Positions 52,573 to 62,322 of a stretch of 64,000 nucleotides of DNA are shown here, piece after piece (position 1 is the stretch's first letter; every line of letters begins with the position of its first letter). The notes beneath the pieces are model-generated. The model saw only the letters and a list, made by a program, of their open reading frames with translations, ran no database searches and was not told where the DNA came from. The stretch is from an uncultured Bacilli bacterium (GTDB lineage: Bacteria > Bacillota_I > Bacilli_A > RFN20 > CAG-826). The stretch is taken from positions 62,001-126,000 of the forward strand of contig CALVYH010000001.1 in assembly GCA_944372115.1 (NCBI GenBank), given 5' to 3'. A program made the translations under genes and the position numbers.

Positions 52573-53118
52573 ATGTATTCATATTTTTTCGGAACTATTA
52601 AAGATATTAAATTTAACAAAATTATTTTAGAAGTTAATAAAATCGGTTACGAAATTTTTACAAAACCAAACGAAAAATTTACTTTAAACGAAGAAATTAA
52701 GCTCTATATCTATGATTATTCAAAAGATGAGAGAGTTTTACTTTGCGGATTTAAAACTTATAAAGAGTATGAAGTTTTTATTAAGTTAATAGAAGTAAAT
52801 GGTATTGGTCCTAAAAAAGCATTGCAAATTTTAGGAAATGTAAAAGTGGAAGAACTGATTTTTTTAATTAAAACAAAAAGAATTCAAGAACTAAAAAAAA
52901 TAAAAGGAATAGGAGTTTATGCTGAATCTATTGTTATAAAATTAGCTGATAATATCGATAAAAACGATGAAAATTTATTAAAATATTCAAACGTTTATTT
53001 AGCATTAAAATCTTTAGGTTATAGTCAAAACGAAATAAATGTTTCACTTTATTCATTAAAAGAAGAATTAAGTGATGATGAAGCATTAAAAGAAGCTATT
53101 AGGGGGATGAAAAAATGA
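52573..53118 (+). CDS. ruvA: Holliday junction protein RuvA
   Basis: 181 residues. Tetramer that binds Holliday junctions and loads RuvB. OB-fold N-terminus (MYSYFFGTIKDI), helix-hairpin-helix motifs LIEVNGIGPKKALQIL and IKGIGVYAESIV, and a short C-terminal RuvB-binding helical domain. No ribosome site; it starts 28 bases after obgE. The TGA stop overlaps ruvB. Confidence 0.94.
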   Translation: MYSYFFGTIKDIKFNKIILEVNKIGYEIFTKPNEKFTLNEEIKLYIYDYSKDERVLLCGFKTYKEYEVFIKLIEVNGIGPKKALQILGNVKVEELIFLIKTKRIQELKKIKGIGVYAESIVIKLADNIDKNDENLLKYSNVYLALKSLGYSQNEINVSLYSLKEELSDDEALKEAIRGMKK

Positions 53119-54071
53119 GCAATATGGATAATACACTTCGCCCTAAAGTTTTAACTTCTTTTTTTGGACAAAAACAAATTGTTTCTCAACTTAAAGCTTT
53201 TATATTTAGTGCTAAAAGCAGAAAAACAGTATTAGATCATATTTTATTTTATGGACCTCCAGGTTTAGGAAAAACTACCTTAGCTTATATTATTGCTAAT
53301 GAAATGGGTGGAAAAATTGTTACGATTACTGCTTCATCGCTTGAAAAAGGAAGTGAATTAATTTCAATTTTAGGTCAATTAAACCCTGGAGATATATTAT
53401 TTATTGATGAAATCCATCGTTTAAAAAGAGAATTTATGGAAATTTTATATAGTGCAATGGAAGATTTTAAAATACATGCAACTTATAAAAGCGAAGAAAA
53501 TGTTAAAGCGTTATCTTTTTCTTTATCTCCGTTTACTTTAATAGGGGCAACAACAAACGCTGGAACGCTTTCTATTCCTTTAAGAGATCGCTTTTCTATT
53601 ATTTTTAAATTCGATTATTATAAAAAGAATGAAATTATAGAAATAATAAAAGAAAATGAAAAAATCTTTAGTTTAAATTTAAGCGATGAATGTTATGAAG
53701 AAATCGCTTTAAGAAGTAGGGATACTCCTCGATATTTAAATAATTTATTAAAACGTTTATATGATTATAAAATTTATAAAAAGATTGAAAAATTCGATAA
53801 AAAAGAACTTTTTAATGCTTTTTCTTTTTTAAAAATTAATAAATATGGTTTAAATAATGAAGATTTAGAAATTATAAAAATAATGAAAGAAAAATTTATT
53901 CGCCCAACATCTTTAGAAGCAATTGCCGCTCTTTTAAATGATGATGTCAATAATATTAAAAATATAAATGAACCATATTTAGTTAATAAAGAAATAATTG
54001 AAAGAACTAAACAAGGAAGAAAATTAACGAAATTTGGGGAAATTATCTATCAAGAATTTTATAAAAAATAA
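53115..54071 (+). CDS. ruvB: Holliday junction branch-migration helicase RuvB
   Basis: 318 residues. AAA+ motor that works with RuvA. Walker A GPPGLGKTT at 47-55, Walker B LFIDEIHRL, sensor and arginine-finger region (IGATTNAGTLSIPLRDRF), and C-terminal winged-helix domain with RPTSLEAIAALL. It starts within the ruvA stop (ATGA) behind GGGGGATG. Normal length. Confidence 0.96.
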   Translation: MSNMDNTLRPKVLTSFFGQKQIVSQLKAFIFSAKSRKTVLDHILFYGPPGLGKTTLAYIIANEMGGKIVTITASSLEKGSELISILGQLNPGDILFIDEIHRLKREFMEILYSAMEDFKIHATYKSEENVKALSFSLSPFTLIGATTNAGTLSIPLRDRFSIIFKFDYYKKNEIIEIIKENEKIFSLNLSDECYEEIALRSRDTPRYLNNLLKRLYDYKIYKKIEKFDKKELFNAFSFLKINKYGLNNEDLEIIKIMKEKFIRPTSLEAIAALLNDDVNNIKNINEPYLVNKEIIERTKQGRKLTKFGEIIYQEFYKK

Positions 54072-54189
54072 GATATTTTTATTCTAAATACTCAGTTATT
54101 TTTTATTGTTATTAATTCTATTTTTATATATAATTATTAACGATTGTTTATAAATATAAATATTTATAAAGTCTGAGGATTTTTAATAT

Positions 54190-56970
54190 ATGAAAAGAAT
54201 AGTTGGATATATAAGCGTTGTAGCATCATTACTTCTTGCTCTATTAGTCGCTCTTGTTCCTTCATTTATCAATGTAAATGGTACAGGCGATTATGAATCA
54301 ATGAGAACTTATGTCTATAAGATTAATGAAAAGACATTCGATATTTCTAATGGCGGTACAACTGATGATGGAAATATTTCTGATCAAGATAAGCAAGACC
54401 GTTTAGATGAAGCTGTTGATGAATTTAAAGTAAGACTTGATAACGCTGATATTAGTGATTATCGTCTTGAAACAAGCGGACTTGATACAATTAAAGTCAC
54501 TTTTAAAACAGATAGTGCTTTATATGATGATATTTCTTCATATTTAAATTTTTCATGGTCTTTCATGGCTTCTACTTATAGTGGAGATCCAACTGCCGGA
54601 CAAACTCCAAGTGAAATTGCTTCGTTAAGTGGAGATGCAAATTTCTTTGAAAGTGGTTCTGCAAGAATTGAATATCGTGATAATTATCCTTATGTCGTTG
54701 TTTCTCTTTCTGATGCCGAACAATTTAAAACAATTGTTACTGCTGCTAGCGAAGCTGAAGCAGAAGAAGATAGTAGTGATGATTCTAGTGACGACTCAAG
54801 TGAAGATAGTGAAGAAGAAACAACTGCAAATCAAAATTTAATTTATGTTTTAAATAACTGGGTTGATGGTTTAACCATCGAAACTTTAATTGAAAATAAA
54901 GGAAATGAATTTTTAAGCGCAAAACAAATTAAAAATCATATTTTATTTACATTTGATGCAACTAACCCATCTTCTTTTTATTGGGATTATGATTCAAGTT
55001 TATCTAGTGAAGATCAAGAAAATCCTCTTTATGAAGAAATTTATTTCGGCGGATATAATCTTTCTTCAACAGAAGATAGTGCATATTATGGATCAACTGA
55101 AGGTGATAGAGTTTTAGCTTATAAAAAAGCTAATATTTGGATGCACAAATTCAATTCTTCAACATACGATTTTAATGTTACGTTATTAAACGTTAATGGA
55201 GATAATGCTTATACAACAACTGTAAAACCATTTACTGATTTTCTTGTTTATATGAATACAATTAATTGGTCAAATGGCTTATTTATCGCAACATTAATCG
55301 CAACAGTAGTTGTTTCTTTATTCTTAATTTTAAATTATGGAATCAATGGAATCAGTGCAATATTAAATGCAGTTGCAATGTTTATTGCTTCAATTGGATT
55401 ATTTAATACATTTGGAAGTGAATTTAATATTGGTACAATTATTGGTCTTATTACATTAGTAATGCTTTCAATTTTCTCTTCTGGTATTTATTTTAAGAAA
55501 ATAAAAGATGAAATTTATTTAGGTAAAAACATCAAAAAAGCTTATGTTGATGGAAATAAAAAGAGTTTAGCTTCTCAAATCGATTTCTCAATTGTTACTT
55601 TAATTTTAGGTATTACATCTTATTTAATTCCTAACTCTATTTTAATTTCATTTGGTTCATTACTTATTGTTGGCTCAATTTTAAATATTGTTTTAAATGG
55701 AATTATTTTAAGATCTCTTTCATGGTTAATTTATAACTCTTCAACAGTTGCTAATAAGTTAAGTTTAATTGGCGTTGATAAAAAGAAAGTTCCAAATCTT
55801 TCAATGGATGAAAAACCAACATATTTTGATCAATTTAAGAAAAGAGATAATAAAAAGACTGGATTAGCCTTAACAATCGTTTCTTCTTTACTTTTACTCG
55901 CTTCAATTATTGGATTAACAACTTTCCAAATTGTAAGAGGAAATATTTATAACTCAACTTCAGCACAACAAAATAGCGAAGTTGTTATTAGAATTGATAG
56001 AAGAAATGTTTCTAGCGATGATTCTCGTGATATTCAAAGATATGAAGAAAATATTAAAGATGTTTTCTTAACAAAATTCTATAAAGATCAAGACACATTA
56101 ATGTTTAATGATGTTGATATTGAAACATACAATTATTCTTATATTGTTAATAACGTTACTAATAAAGAATATTATTTTATTGTTTCTTTAGATACTGCTT
56201 ATAATCAAGATTCTTTAATTTTTACTCTAGAAAATGAAAATGTCGTTGAAATGAGAATTGAAGAAGCTTTAGATATTCAACTTAGACCAGTTTTAGGTTC
56301 TCCAACAATTACTTTAAATCAAGTTTATAATGTTAATAATGATGCAAATAATTATTATGTTATGCTTTATTGTCTTATCGGGGTTGCTGTAACTAGTATT
56401 TATATGTTATTTAGATTTAATATTTCTAAGACATTGACTTCAATTATTTTAGTTGGAGGAAGTTTAACTGTTACAATTGGAATATTCTCATTAATCAATG
56501 GACCATTCGCTTCAATTATTACTCTTGGCGGATTATTATTAACACTTTTAGGATATATCATTTTAATTTCTTACTTTAATAAAGAAAAAGAAGTATTACG
56601 TGAAAAAAGAAAAGAAATTGGTAGCGATTTATCTTTAAGAAGAGAACAATATGAATATCGTTTAAATTCATATTATCCAAGTATTGTTAATTTAACTTTA
56701 ATTTCATCATTTATTGTAATCTCATTATTCTTCGCTAATGGAATTAACCAATATTTACTCATTCTTATATTAGCGGGCATGATTATTGAAGTTATTTCAA
56801 CAAGATTCCTTGTTTTACCTATTGAATTTTTGTTTACGTCTTTCTTTAATAAAATTAAAACTAACATTAATAAATCTATTGATGCAAGAAGAAAGAAACA
56901 TCCTTCGAAGAACAATAAGAAAAATGATGATGGACCAGAAGAAGCAATATTTGTTGGTATTAACGATTAA
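54190..56970 (+). CDS. secDF: SecDF protein-export membrane subunit (divergent)
   Basis: 926 residues, ribosome site TGAGGA. SecD and SecF are fused. First helix at about 8-28; the large external P1 domain spans about 35-355 with an acidic Asp/Ser/Glu run near 195-215; SecD helices follow (about 358-520) with the family stretch KKIKDEIYLGKNIKKAY; SecF external domain about 590-720; SecF helices 725-890; basic tail. The conserved TM4 Asp of V-D-A-N appears as Phe429 and the SecF Asp (G-Y-S-x-N-D) as Ile793. It normally uses the proton gradient to pull exported proteins out of SecYEG. Confidence 0.85.
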   Translation: MKRIVGYISVVASLLLALLVALVPSFINVNGTGDYESMRTYVYKINEKTFDISNGGTTDDGNISDQDKQDRLDEAVDEFKVRLDNADISDYRLETSGLDTIKVTFKTDSALYDDISSYLNFSWSFMASTYSGDPTAGQTPSEIASLSGDANFFESGSARIEYRDNYPYVVVSLSDAEQFKTIVTAASEAEAEEDSSDDSSDDSSEDSEEETTANQNLIYVLNNWVDGLTIETLIENKGNEFLSAKQIKNHILFTFDATNPSSFYWDYDSSLSSEDQENPLYEEIYFGGYNLSSTEDSAYYGSTEGDRVLAYKKANIWMHKFNSSTYDFNVTLLNVNGDNAYTTTVKPFTDFLVYMNTINWSNGLFIATLIATVVVSLFLILNYGINGISAILNAVAMFIASIGLFNTFGSEFNIGTIIGLITLVMLSIFSSGIYFKKIKDEIYLGKNIKKAYVDGNKKSLASQIDFSIVTLILGITSYLIPNSILISFGSLLIVGSILNIVLNGIILRSLSWLIYNSSTVANKLSLIGVDKKKVPNLSMDEKPTYFDQFKKRDNKKTGLALTIVSSLLLLASIIGLTTFQIVRGNIYNSTSAQQNSEVVIRIDRRNVSSDDSRDIQRYEENIKDVFLTKFYKDQDTLMFNDVDIETYNYSYIVNNVTNKEYYFIVSLDTAYNQDSLIFTLENENVVEMRIEEALDIQLRPVLGSPTITLNQVYNVNNDANNYYVMLYCLIGVAVTSIYMLFRFNISKTLTSIILVGGSLTVTIGIFSLINGPFASIITLGGLLLTLLGYIILISYFNKEKEVLREKRKEIGSDLSLRREQYEYRLNSYYPSIVNLTLISSFIVISLFFANGINQYLLILILAGMIIEVISTRFLVLPIEFLFTSFFNKIKTNINKSIDARRKKHPSKNNKKNDDGPEEAIFVGIND

Positions 56971-56978
56971 TTAAATAT

Positions 56979-57006
56979 AAGTGGGGAGAAATTTTTCCCA
57001 CTTTTT
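56979..57006 (+). terminator. Terminator after secDF
   Basis: AAGTGGG (56979-56985) pairs with CCCACTT (56997-57003), extended inward by weaker pairs, and is followed by a T run. recJ starts 17 bases later, so readthrough or a weak separate promoter is needed. Confidence 0.75.
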
Positions 57007-57023
57007 ACGCTTTAAAAAAGATT

Positions 57024-58610
57024 ATGGAAGAATTACTAATTAGACTTTTAAAATATTATAATTTGACATATGAAGATTATTTAAAAATTAAAGATGAGAG
57101 TATAGATTATTCTTTTCTTTCTTTTTTACTTTCTAATAAAGATTTTTTAAAAAGTAAAGAAATAATAAAAGAATCTATTAAAAATAATGAAAAAATCATT
57201 ATTTATGGTGATTATGATTGCGATGGAATAATGTCTACATCAATTATATATAATTTAATAAAAAAAGAAGATGATTATAAATGTGGCTTTTATATTCCTT
57301 TTAGAGAAAAAGATGGTTATGGAATAACAAAAGAAAACATTGATATGTTTTTATCTCTTGATTATAAATTGTTTATTCTTGTAGATAATGGAATCACTTT
57401 AAAAGAAAATGTAGATTATATAATTTCTAAAGGGGCAAAAGTTATAATTATCGACCATCATGAAATTATAAAAGAAAAAGAAGCTAATCCAACTTCTTTA
57501 ATTCATTGGTATAAAATAGATGAAATAAAAGAAAATATTTCTGCAGGAGCTCTTTCTTTTTTATTTTCTTATGTTTATTTAAACGGAAATGTTGATGAAT
57601 ACTTACTTTCTTTAGGTGGAATTTCTCTTATTTCTGATTTAATGCCTCTTTCATCACTTTTTAATCATAAAATAGTTAAACTTGCTTTAAAAGCGATTAA
57701 TAAAAATAAATTTAATGAAATTTGTTTATTAATTAATAAATTTAATGATATTAATGAAGAAGATATCTCTTCTTATTTAGTTCCAAAAGTTAATTCAGTA
57801 GGGAGAATAATTAAAGATAATTCTTTATTTAATGTGGTTAGATATTTTTTAATAGATAAAACAAAAAACATAAATGTTTATTTAGATTATATAAATTCTG
57901 TTAATAATAAAAGAAAACAATTATTAACCGATTTTGAAAATTTCGAAATGAATATCGATGATACTTTACCTTATTTATTATTAATTCTTGATATTGAAGA
58001 AGGGATAAGTGGTTTACTTGCTAATCGTTTTTTAGAAAAATATAGTAAACCTACATTTATTTTAATAAAAACTAAAAATAATACATACAAAGGAAGTGCT
58101 AGAAGTAAAATTGGATTTAATATCGTTTCATTTTTAAAAGAAAATAGCGATATTTTTCTTGCTTTTGGAGGGCATGAATTTGCAGGTGGTTTTGAATTAA
58201 AACTTGAAAATTTAAATAAACTTAAAGAAAGATTGTTAACTTATTCTTCACAAAATAAATTTAAAAAAGAAGAAAAAAAGAGCATCGAATTTAAATTAAA
58301 CGAAATTAATAAAAACTCTTTTGATTTAATATCATCATTTGCACCATTTGGAAAAGATTTTCCTAAACCTTTATTAAAGATAGAAGATATAAGTACTTTA
58401 TCTTTAAAATTTTCAAAAGATAAAAATCATATTATTACTAAAATTTCCTTTGATTCTTCTTTAATTTATTTTAATTATCCTAGTGAAATGTTAAACAAAA
58501 ATAAAATAAATTTATTCGGGTATTTATCATTAAATAAATTCAACGGACATATTTCATATCAATTTAAAGCAATTGATTATGAAATTTATTTAGAATACAT
58601 AGAAAATTAA
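57024..58610 (+). CDS. recJ: Single-stranded-DNA exonuclease RecJ (short form)
   Basis: 528 residues. 5'-3' ssDNA exonuclease in recombination and repair. Motif I YGDYDCDGIMS, DHH motif at 144-146 (IIDHHE), and the DHHA1 motif GGHEFAGGFEL near the middle-to-end. The OB fold after DHHA1 is shortened; many Bacillota RecJ proteins exceed 700 residues. No ribosome site. Followed 35 bases later by rel, as in other Bacillota (recJ-apt-rel without apt here). Confidence 0.92.
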   Translation: MEELLIRLLKYYNLTYEDYLKIKDESIDYSFLSFLLSNKDFLKSKEIIKESIKNNEKIIIYGDYDCDGIMSTSIIYNLIKKEDDYKCGFYIPFREKDGYGITKENIDMFLSLDYKLFILVDNGITLKENVDYIISKGAKVIIIDHHEIIKEKEANPTSLIHWYKIDEIKENISAGALSFLFSYVYLNGNVDEYLLSLGGISLISDLMPLSSLFNHKIVKLALKAINKNKFNEICLLINKFNDINEEDISSYLVPKVNSVGRIIKDNSLFNVVRYFLIDKTKNINVYLDYINSVNNKRKQLLTDFENFEMNIDDTLPYLLLILDIEEGISGLLANRFLEKYSKPTFILIKTKNNTYKGSARSKIGFNIVSFLKENSDIFLAFGGHEFAGGFELKLENLNKLKERLLTYSSQNKFKKEEKKSIEFKLNEINKNSFDLISSFAPFGKDFPKPLLKIEDISTLSLKFSKDKNHIITKISFDSSLIYFNYPSEMLNKNKINLFGYLSLNKFNGHISYQFKAIDYEIYLEYIEN

Positions 58611-58631
58611 GCAAAAAACTCAAGATTATAG

Positions 58632-58637
58632 TAAAAT
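58632..58637 (+). promoter_or_regulatory. Candidate -10 box of rel (leaderless)
   Basis: TAAAAT ends 8 bases before the ATG at 58646. No good -35 is visible and there is no ribosome site, so a promoter that gives a leaderless mRNA is only a candidate. Confidence 0.35.
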
Positions 58638-58645
58638 ATTTAAGT

Positions 58646-60946
58646 ATGGCAGAAACGAATTTAAAATTAAGTGATGAAATAAAAAAGGATGGACTTAGTG
58701 AGCAAGTTGTAACCACTAAAGTTGAAAAAGGCACTGGAAAGCTATTGCCTAATGGCGGTTATCCAATGCATACTTTTGATGACCTGAAAGCCGCTTATTC
58801 TTTATATATTCATAATGAAGCCGATCAAAAAATGATTGAAGACGCATATCATTTTGCTGAAAAAAAACATGCTGGAATTATCAGAAAATCTGGTGAACCT
58901 TATATTCATCATCTCATTGAAGTTGCATATATTGTTGCTACTCTTCAAGGTGGTCCTGTTACAATTGCTGCCGCACTTTTACATGATGTAGTTGAAGACA
59001 CTGATACAACAGTTGAAGATATTGAAAAGATATTCGGAGAAGAAACGGCTAGAATCGTTGATTCTTTAACTAAAATTCAACGTTTAAAACTTTCTAAAAG
59101 AACACAAGAAGAATTCGAAGCCGAGGATCATCGTAAGATTTTCTTAGGAATGGCAAAAGATGTTCGTGTTATTATTATTAAACTTGCTGATAGACTTCAT
59201 AATTTAAGAACAATTGAAGCTTTAAAACCTGAAAGACAACATGCTTTAGCAAAAGAAACTTTAGAAGTTTTTGCTCCAATAGCTCATCGTTTAGGTATTT
59301 ATAGAGTAGAAAGCGAACTTGAAGATTTGTCTTTGAAAATCGAAAAACCTGAAGAATATCAACATATCAGTGAGCTTTTAAATGAAAAGATTAAAAATCG
59401 TAAGAATGCTCTTAATCAATTAAAAAAGAAAATCGCTGATATTTTATATCGTCAAGGCTTTAAATTTGAAATTGAAGCTAGAGTCAAATCAATTTATTCA
59501 ATTTATAAAAAAATGTTTTTAAAAAATCATAATTTTGAAGATATTTATGATGTTTTAGCTTTAAGAATTATTACTGAAACTGAATTAAATTGTTATGAAA
59601 TTTTAGGAATTATTCACCAAAATTTCACTCCGATTCCTGGAAGATTTAAAGATTATATCGCAATGCCAAAACCAAATATGTATCAATCTTTACATACTTC
59701 AGTCATTGATGGCAATTCTAATATTTTTGAAGTTCAAATTAGAACTAAAGAAATGGATGAAATTGCTGAAAGTGGTGTTGCGGCTCACTGGAGATATAAA
59801 GAAGGTACACATTATAGTGCTAAACAAGAACAAAAAGAAATCGAAGAAAAATTACATTGGTTTAGAGATTTCGTTTCGATTAGTAAAGATAAAGATTTAA
59901 GTGGTGAAGATGCTCAAGATTATTTAGATACATTATCTAAAGATATTTTCGAAGCAAATGTTTATGTTTTTACTCCAAAAGGTAAGGTAATTGATTTACC
60001 CGCTGGATCTACTCCACTTGATTTAGCTTTTAAAGTTCATACGAAAGTAGGCGAATCAGCGGTAGGAGCAGTAGTTAATGGAAATTTAGTTCCGTTAAAT
60101 ACTCCTTTAAAAACTGGCGATGTTTGTGAAATTAAAACATCTAAAACTTCTCCAGGTCCTAATGAATCTTGGTTAAATATTGTTAAAACTTCATCTGCAA
60201 AATCTCGTATTAAAAAATTCTTACTTAAAAAGAATAGTGAACTCGTTAGAGATGAAAAAATAAATAGAGGAAAAACTATTTGTTTAGACTTTTTTAAGGA
60301 TAGAGGTTATAACGAAAGGGAAATGGTACAAATGTTAAATACTCAAAAATTACTAGAATTCTACCATTTTGATACTTTAGATGATGTTTATGTTGGTATT
60401 GCAATGCATAATCCAACTCCTGGAGCAATCGCTAATGTTTTAGGCTTAAAAAAGAAAAATAATGATTTAGCATTATCAAAAAAAGAAAATTTTGATGATG
60501 ATAAATGTCCGGTTACTATTGAAAATGGTAAAGGAATTAAAATTACTTTAGGAAATTGTTGTACTCCAATTCCTGGAGATGAAATTATTGGATATGTTAC
60601 TAAAGGAAATGGAGTAACAGTCCATCGTAAGGAATGTCCAAATATTATAAATGAAAAATCACGTTTAATTGATGTTAAACGGAAAGAAAAAAGAGGAGAA
60701 GAATCTTATCCAGTAGATTTATCAATTGAATGTAATGATCGTAATAATTTAATCGCAGATATTTTATCTGCTCTTGCTGGAGCAAGAATTAAATGTACGG
60801 AAATTAGTGCTAAACTTCACAGCGAAAATTTTACCTGCACTATTTCAACGCAAATTTATGTTAAAGATATTAATGAATTAAATAAAGCATTCCAACTTTT
60901 AAAAAATGTTAAAGATGTTTACGAGGTAAAAAGAGTAATTCATTAA
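58646..60946 (+). CDS. rel: Bifunctional (p)ppGpp synthetase/hydrolase
   Basis: 766 residues. Controls the stringent response. HD hydrolase domain with HHLIEVAYIV and LLHDVVEDTD; synthetase domain with VKSIYSIYKKM and PKPNMYQSLHTSV; TGS domain (VFTPKGKVIDLPAGSTPLDL); zinc-finger-like CCTPIPGDEIIGY region; ACT domain at the C-terminus. Both catalytic halves look intact, so this is the Rel/SpoT type. An extra N-terminal stretch of about 40 polar residues is present. Confidence 0.96.
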   Translation: MAETNLKLSDEIKKDGLSEQVVTTKVEKGTGKLLPNGGYPMHTFDDLKAAYSLYIHNEADQKMIEDAYHFAEKKHAGIIRKSGEPYIHHLIEVAYIVATLQGGPVTIAAALLHDVVEDTDTTVEDIEKIFGEETARIVDSLTKIQRLKLSKRTQEEFEAEDHRKIFLGMAKDVRVIIIKLADRLHNLRTIEALKPERQHALAKETLEVFAPIAHRLGIYRVESELEDLSLKIEKPEEYQHISELLNEKIKNRKNALNQLKKKIADILYRQGFKFEIEARVKSIYSIYKKMFLKNHNFEDIYDVLALRIITETELNCYEILGIIHQNFTPIPGRFKDYIAMPKPNMYQSLHTSVIDGNSNIFEVQIRTKEMDEIAESGVAAHWRYKEGTHYSAKQEQKEIEEKLHWFRDFVSISKDKDLSGEDAQDYLDTLSKDIFEANVYVFTPKGKVIDLPAGSTPLDLAFKVHTKVGESAVGAVVNGNLVPLNTPLKTGDVCEIKTSKTSPGPNESWLNIVKTSSAKSRIKKFLLKKNSELVRDEKINRGKTICLDFFKDRGYNEREMVQMLNTQKLLEFYHFDTLDDVYVGIAMHNPTPGAIANVLGLKKKNNDLALSKKENFDDDKCPVTIENGKGIKITLGNCCTPIPGDEIIGYVTKGNGVTVHRKECPNIINEKSRLIDVKRKEKRGEESYPVDLSIECNDRNNLIADILSALAGARIKCTEISAKLHSENFTCTISTQIYVKDINELNKAFQLLKNVKDVYEVKRVIH

Positions 60947-61009
60947 TTTTTGAATATATAGAAATAATTATATATAATTATTTCATTCTATTTAGAGGGA
61001 AAAAGATTT

Positions 61010-62317
61010 ATGTTTAATTTAGTTAAAGGTACCCACGATGTAATTTTAAGTGAGGCTGATAAATATTCTTATATTGAGCAAACTTTAATTCAAGTTGCTG
61101 AATATTTTAATTATAAAGAATTTAGAACTCCAATTATGGAATATAGCGAACTTTTTCAACGTTCTGTTGGAGATAGTAGTGATATTGTTAGAAAAGAGAT
61201 GTATACGTTCTTAGATAAGGGAGATAGAAGTATTACTTTACGTCCAGAATTAACTGCTGGAGTAATTAGAAGTATTGTGAATAATAAACTTTTAGCTTTA
61301 GGAGATATTCCTATAAAAGCTTATTATGTTGGTCCATGTTTTAGATATGAAAGACCTCAACAAGGAAGATATCGTCAATTTAATCAATTTGGCATTGAAT
61401 GTGTTGGTGTTGTTTCTCCATATAGAGACGTTGAAGTTATTTCTTTATGTTATTTTTCTTTAAAAATGTTAGGTTTTAAATCATTAAAACTTGTTATTAA
61501 TTGCTTAGGTGATGATGAATCTAGAAATAATTACAAAGAAGTTTTAAGAAATTATTTTGAAAAGCACTTAGATTCAATGTGTGGTGATTGTAAAGAAAGA
61601 TTTAAACTCAATGTTTTAAGAATTTTAGATTGTAAAGATCCTGCTGATCAAGAAATTGTTAAAAATGCTCCTAAAATTGAAGATTATTTAACCGAAAAAT
61701 CCAAAGATAATTTTAATAAAGTTTTAAAAAGCTTAGATGAATTAGGAATCGAATATGAAATTGATAGAAATCTTGTAAGAGGACTTGATTATTATAGCGA
61801 TGTAGTTTTTGAATTCCATTATACTTCTTCAAAAGGTATCAATTATGGTGCTTTATGTGGAGGTGGACACTATAATAAACTTATTCAAGAAATCGGTGGT
61901 CCTAAAGATATTGAAGGCTGCGGGTTTGCAATTGGTATTGAAAGAATTGCTTCAGTAATGAGTGATGATTCACTTTTTGATGAAATTGATGATTCTTTAG
62001 ATTGCTATATCATGCCTTTAGATATTTCTTATCAAGATAAAGCTTTAGAAATCGCTACATCTTTAAGACTTAATGGTTATAAGAGCGATGTTAATTTAGA
62101 AGGAAAAGGATTAAAAGGAATGCTTAAAAAAGCAATAAAGTTATCTTCTAAATACGCTTTAATTTTAGGTGAAGATGAAATTAAAAATAATTCAATCGTT
62201 GTTAAAGATTTAAGTAAAGAAACTCAAGAGAGCATTGAATTAGATAAATTAATTGATTATTTAGATGAAAAAGAAAATGAAAATCATTCATGTTCTTGCC
62301 ATCATCATGAGGAATAA
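61010..62317 (+). CDS. hisS: Histidyl-tRNA synthetase with Cys/His tail
   Basis: 435 residues, ribosome site GAGGG. Class II synthetase. Motif 2 YYVGPCFRYERPQQGRYRQF, His-A motifs LVRGLDYYSDVVFEF and GALCGGGHYNKL, motif 3 GFAIGIERI, then the anticodon-binding domain (about 335-415). The last 11 residues (NHSCSCHHHEE) are an unusual metal-binding-like tail. Followed by aspS after 5 bases; hisS-aspS is a common pair. No T-box leader is seen. Confidence 0.95.
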   Translation: MFNLVKGTHDVILSEADKYSYIEQTLIQVAEYFNYKEFRTPIMEYSELFQRSVGDSSDIVRKEMYTFLDKGDRSITLRPELTAGVIRSIVNNKLLALGDIPIKAYYVGPCFRYERPQQGRYRQFNQFGIECVGVVSPYRDVEVISLCYFSLKMLGFKSLKLVINCLGDDESRNNYKEVLRNYFEKHLDSMCGDCKERFKLNVLRILDCKDPADQEIVKNAPKIEDYLTEKSKDNFNKVLKSLDELGIEYEIDRNLVRGLDYYSDVVFEFHYTSSKGINYGALCGGGHYNKLIQEIGGPKDIEGCGFAIGIERIASVMSDDSLFDEIDDSLDCYIMPLDISYQDKALEIATSLRLNGYKSDVNLEGKGLKGMLKKAIKLSSKYALILGEDEIKNNSIVVKDLSKETQESIELDKLIDYLDEKENENHSCSCHHHEE

Positions 62318-62322
62318 ATTTT

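Noticed and set aside
60961-60984. AT-only palindrome before hisS as a terminator or T-box
   Set aside because: No G/C stem, no T-box sequence; a palindrome of this composition is expected by chance in such AT-rich DNA.
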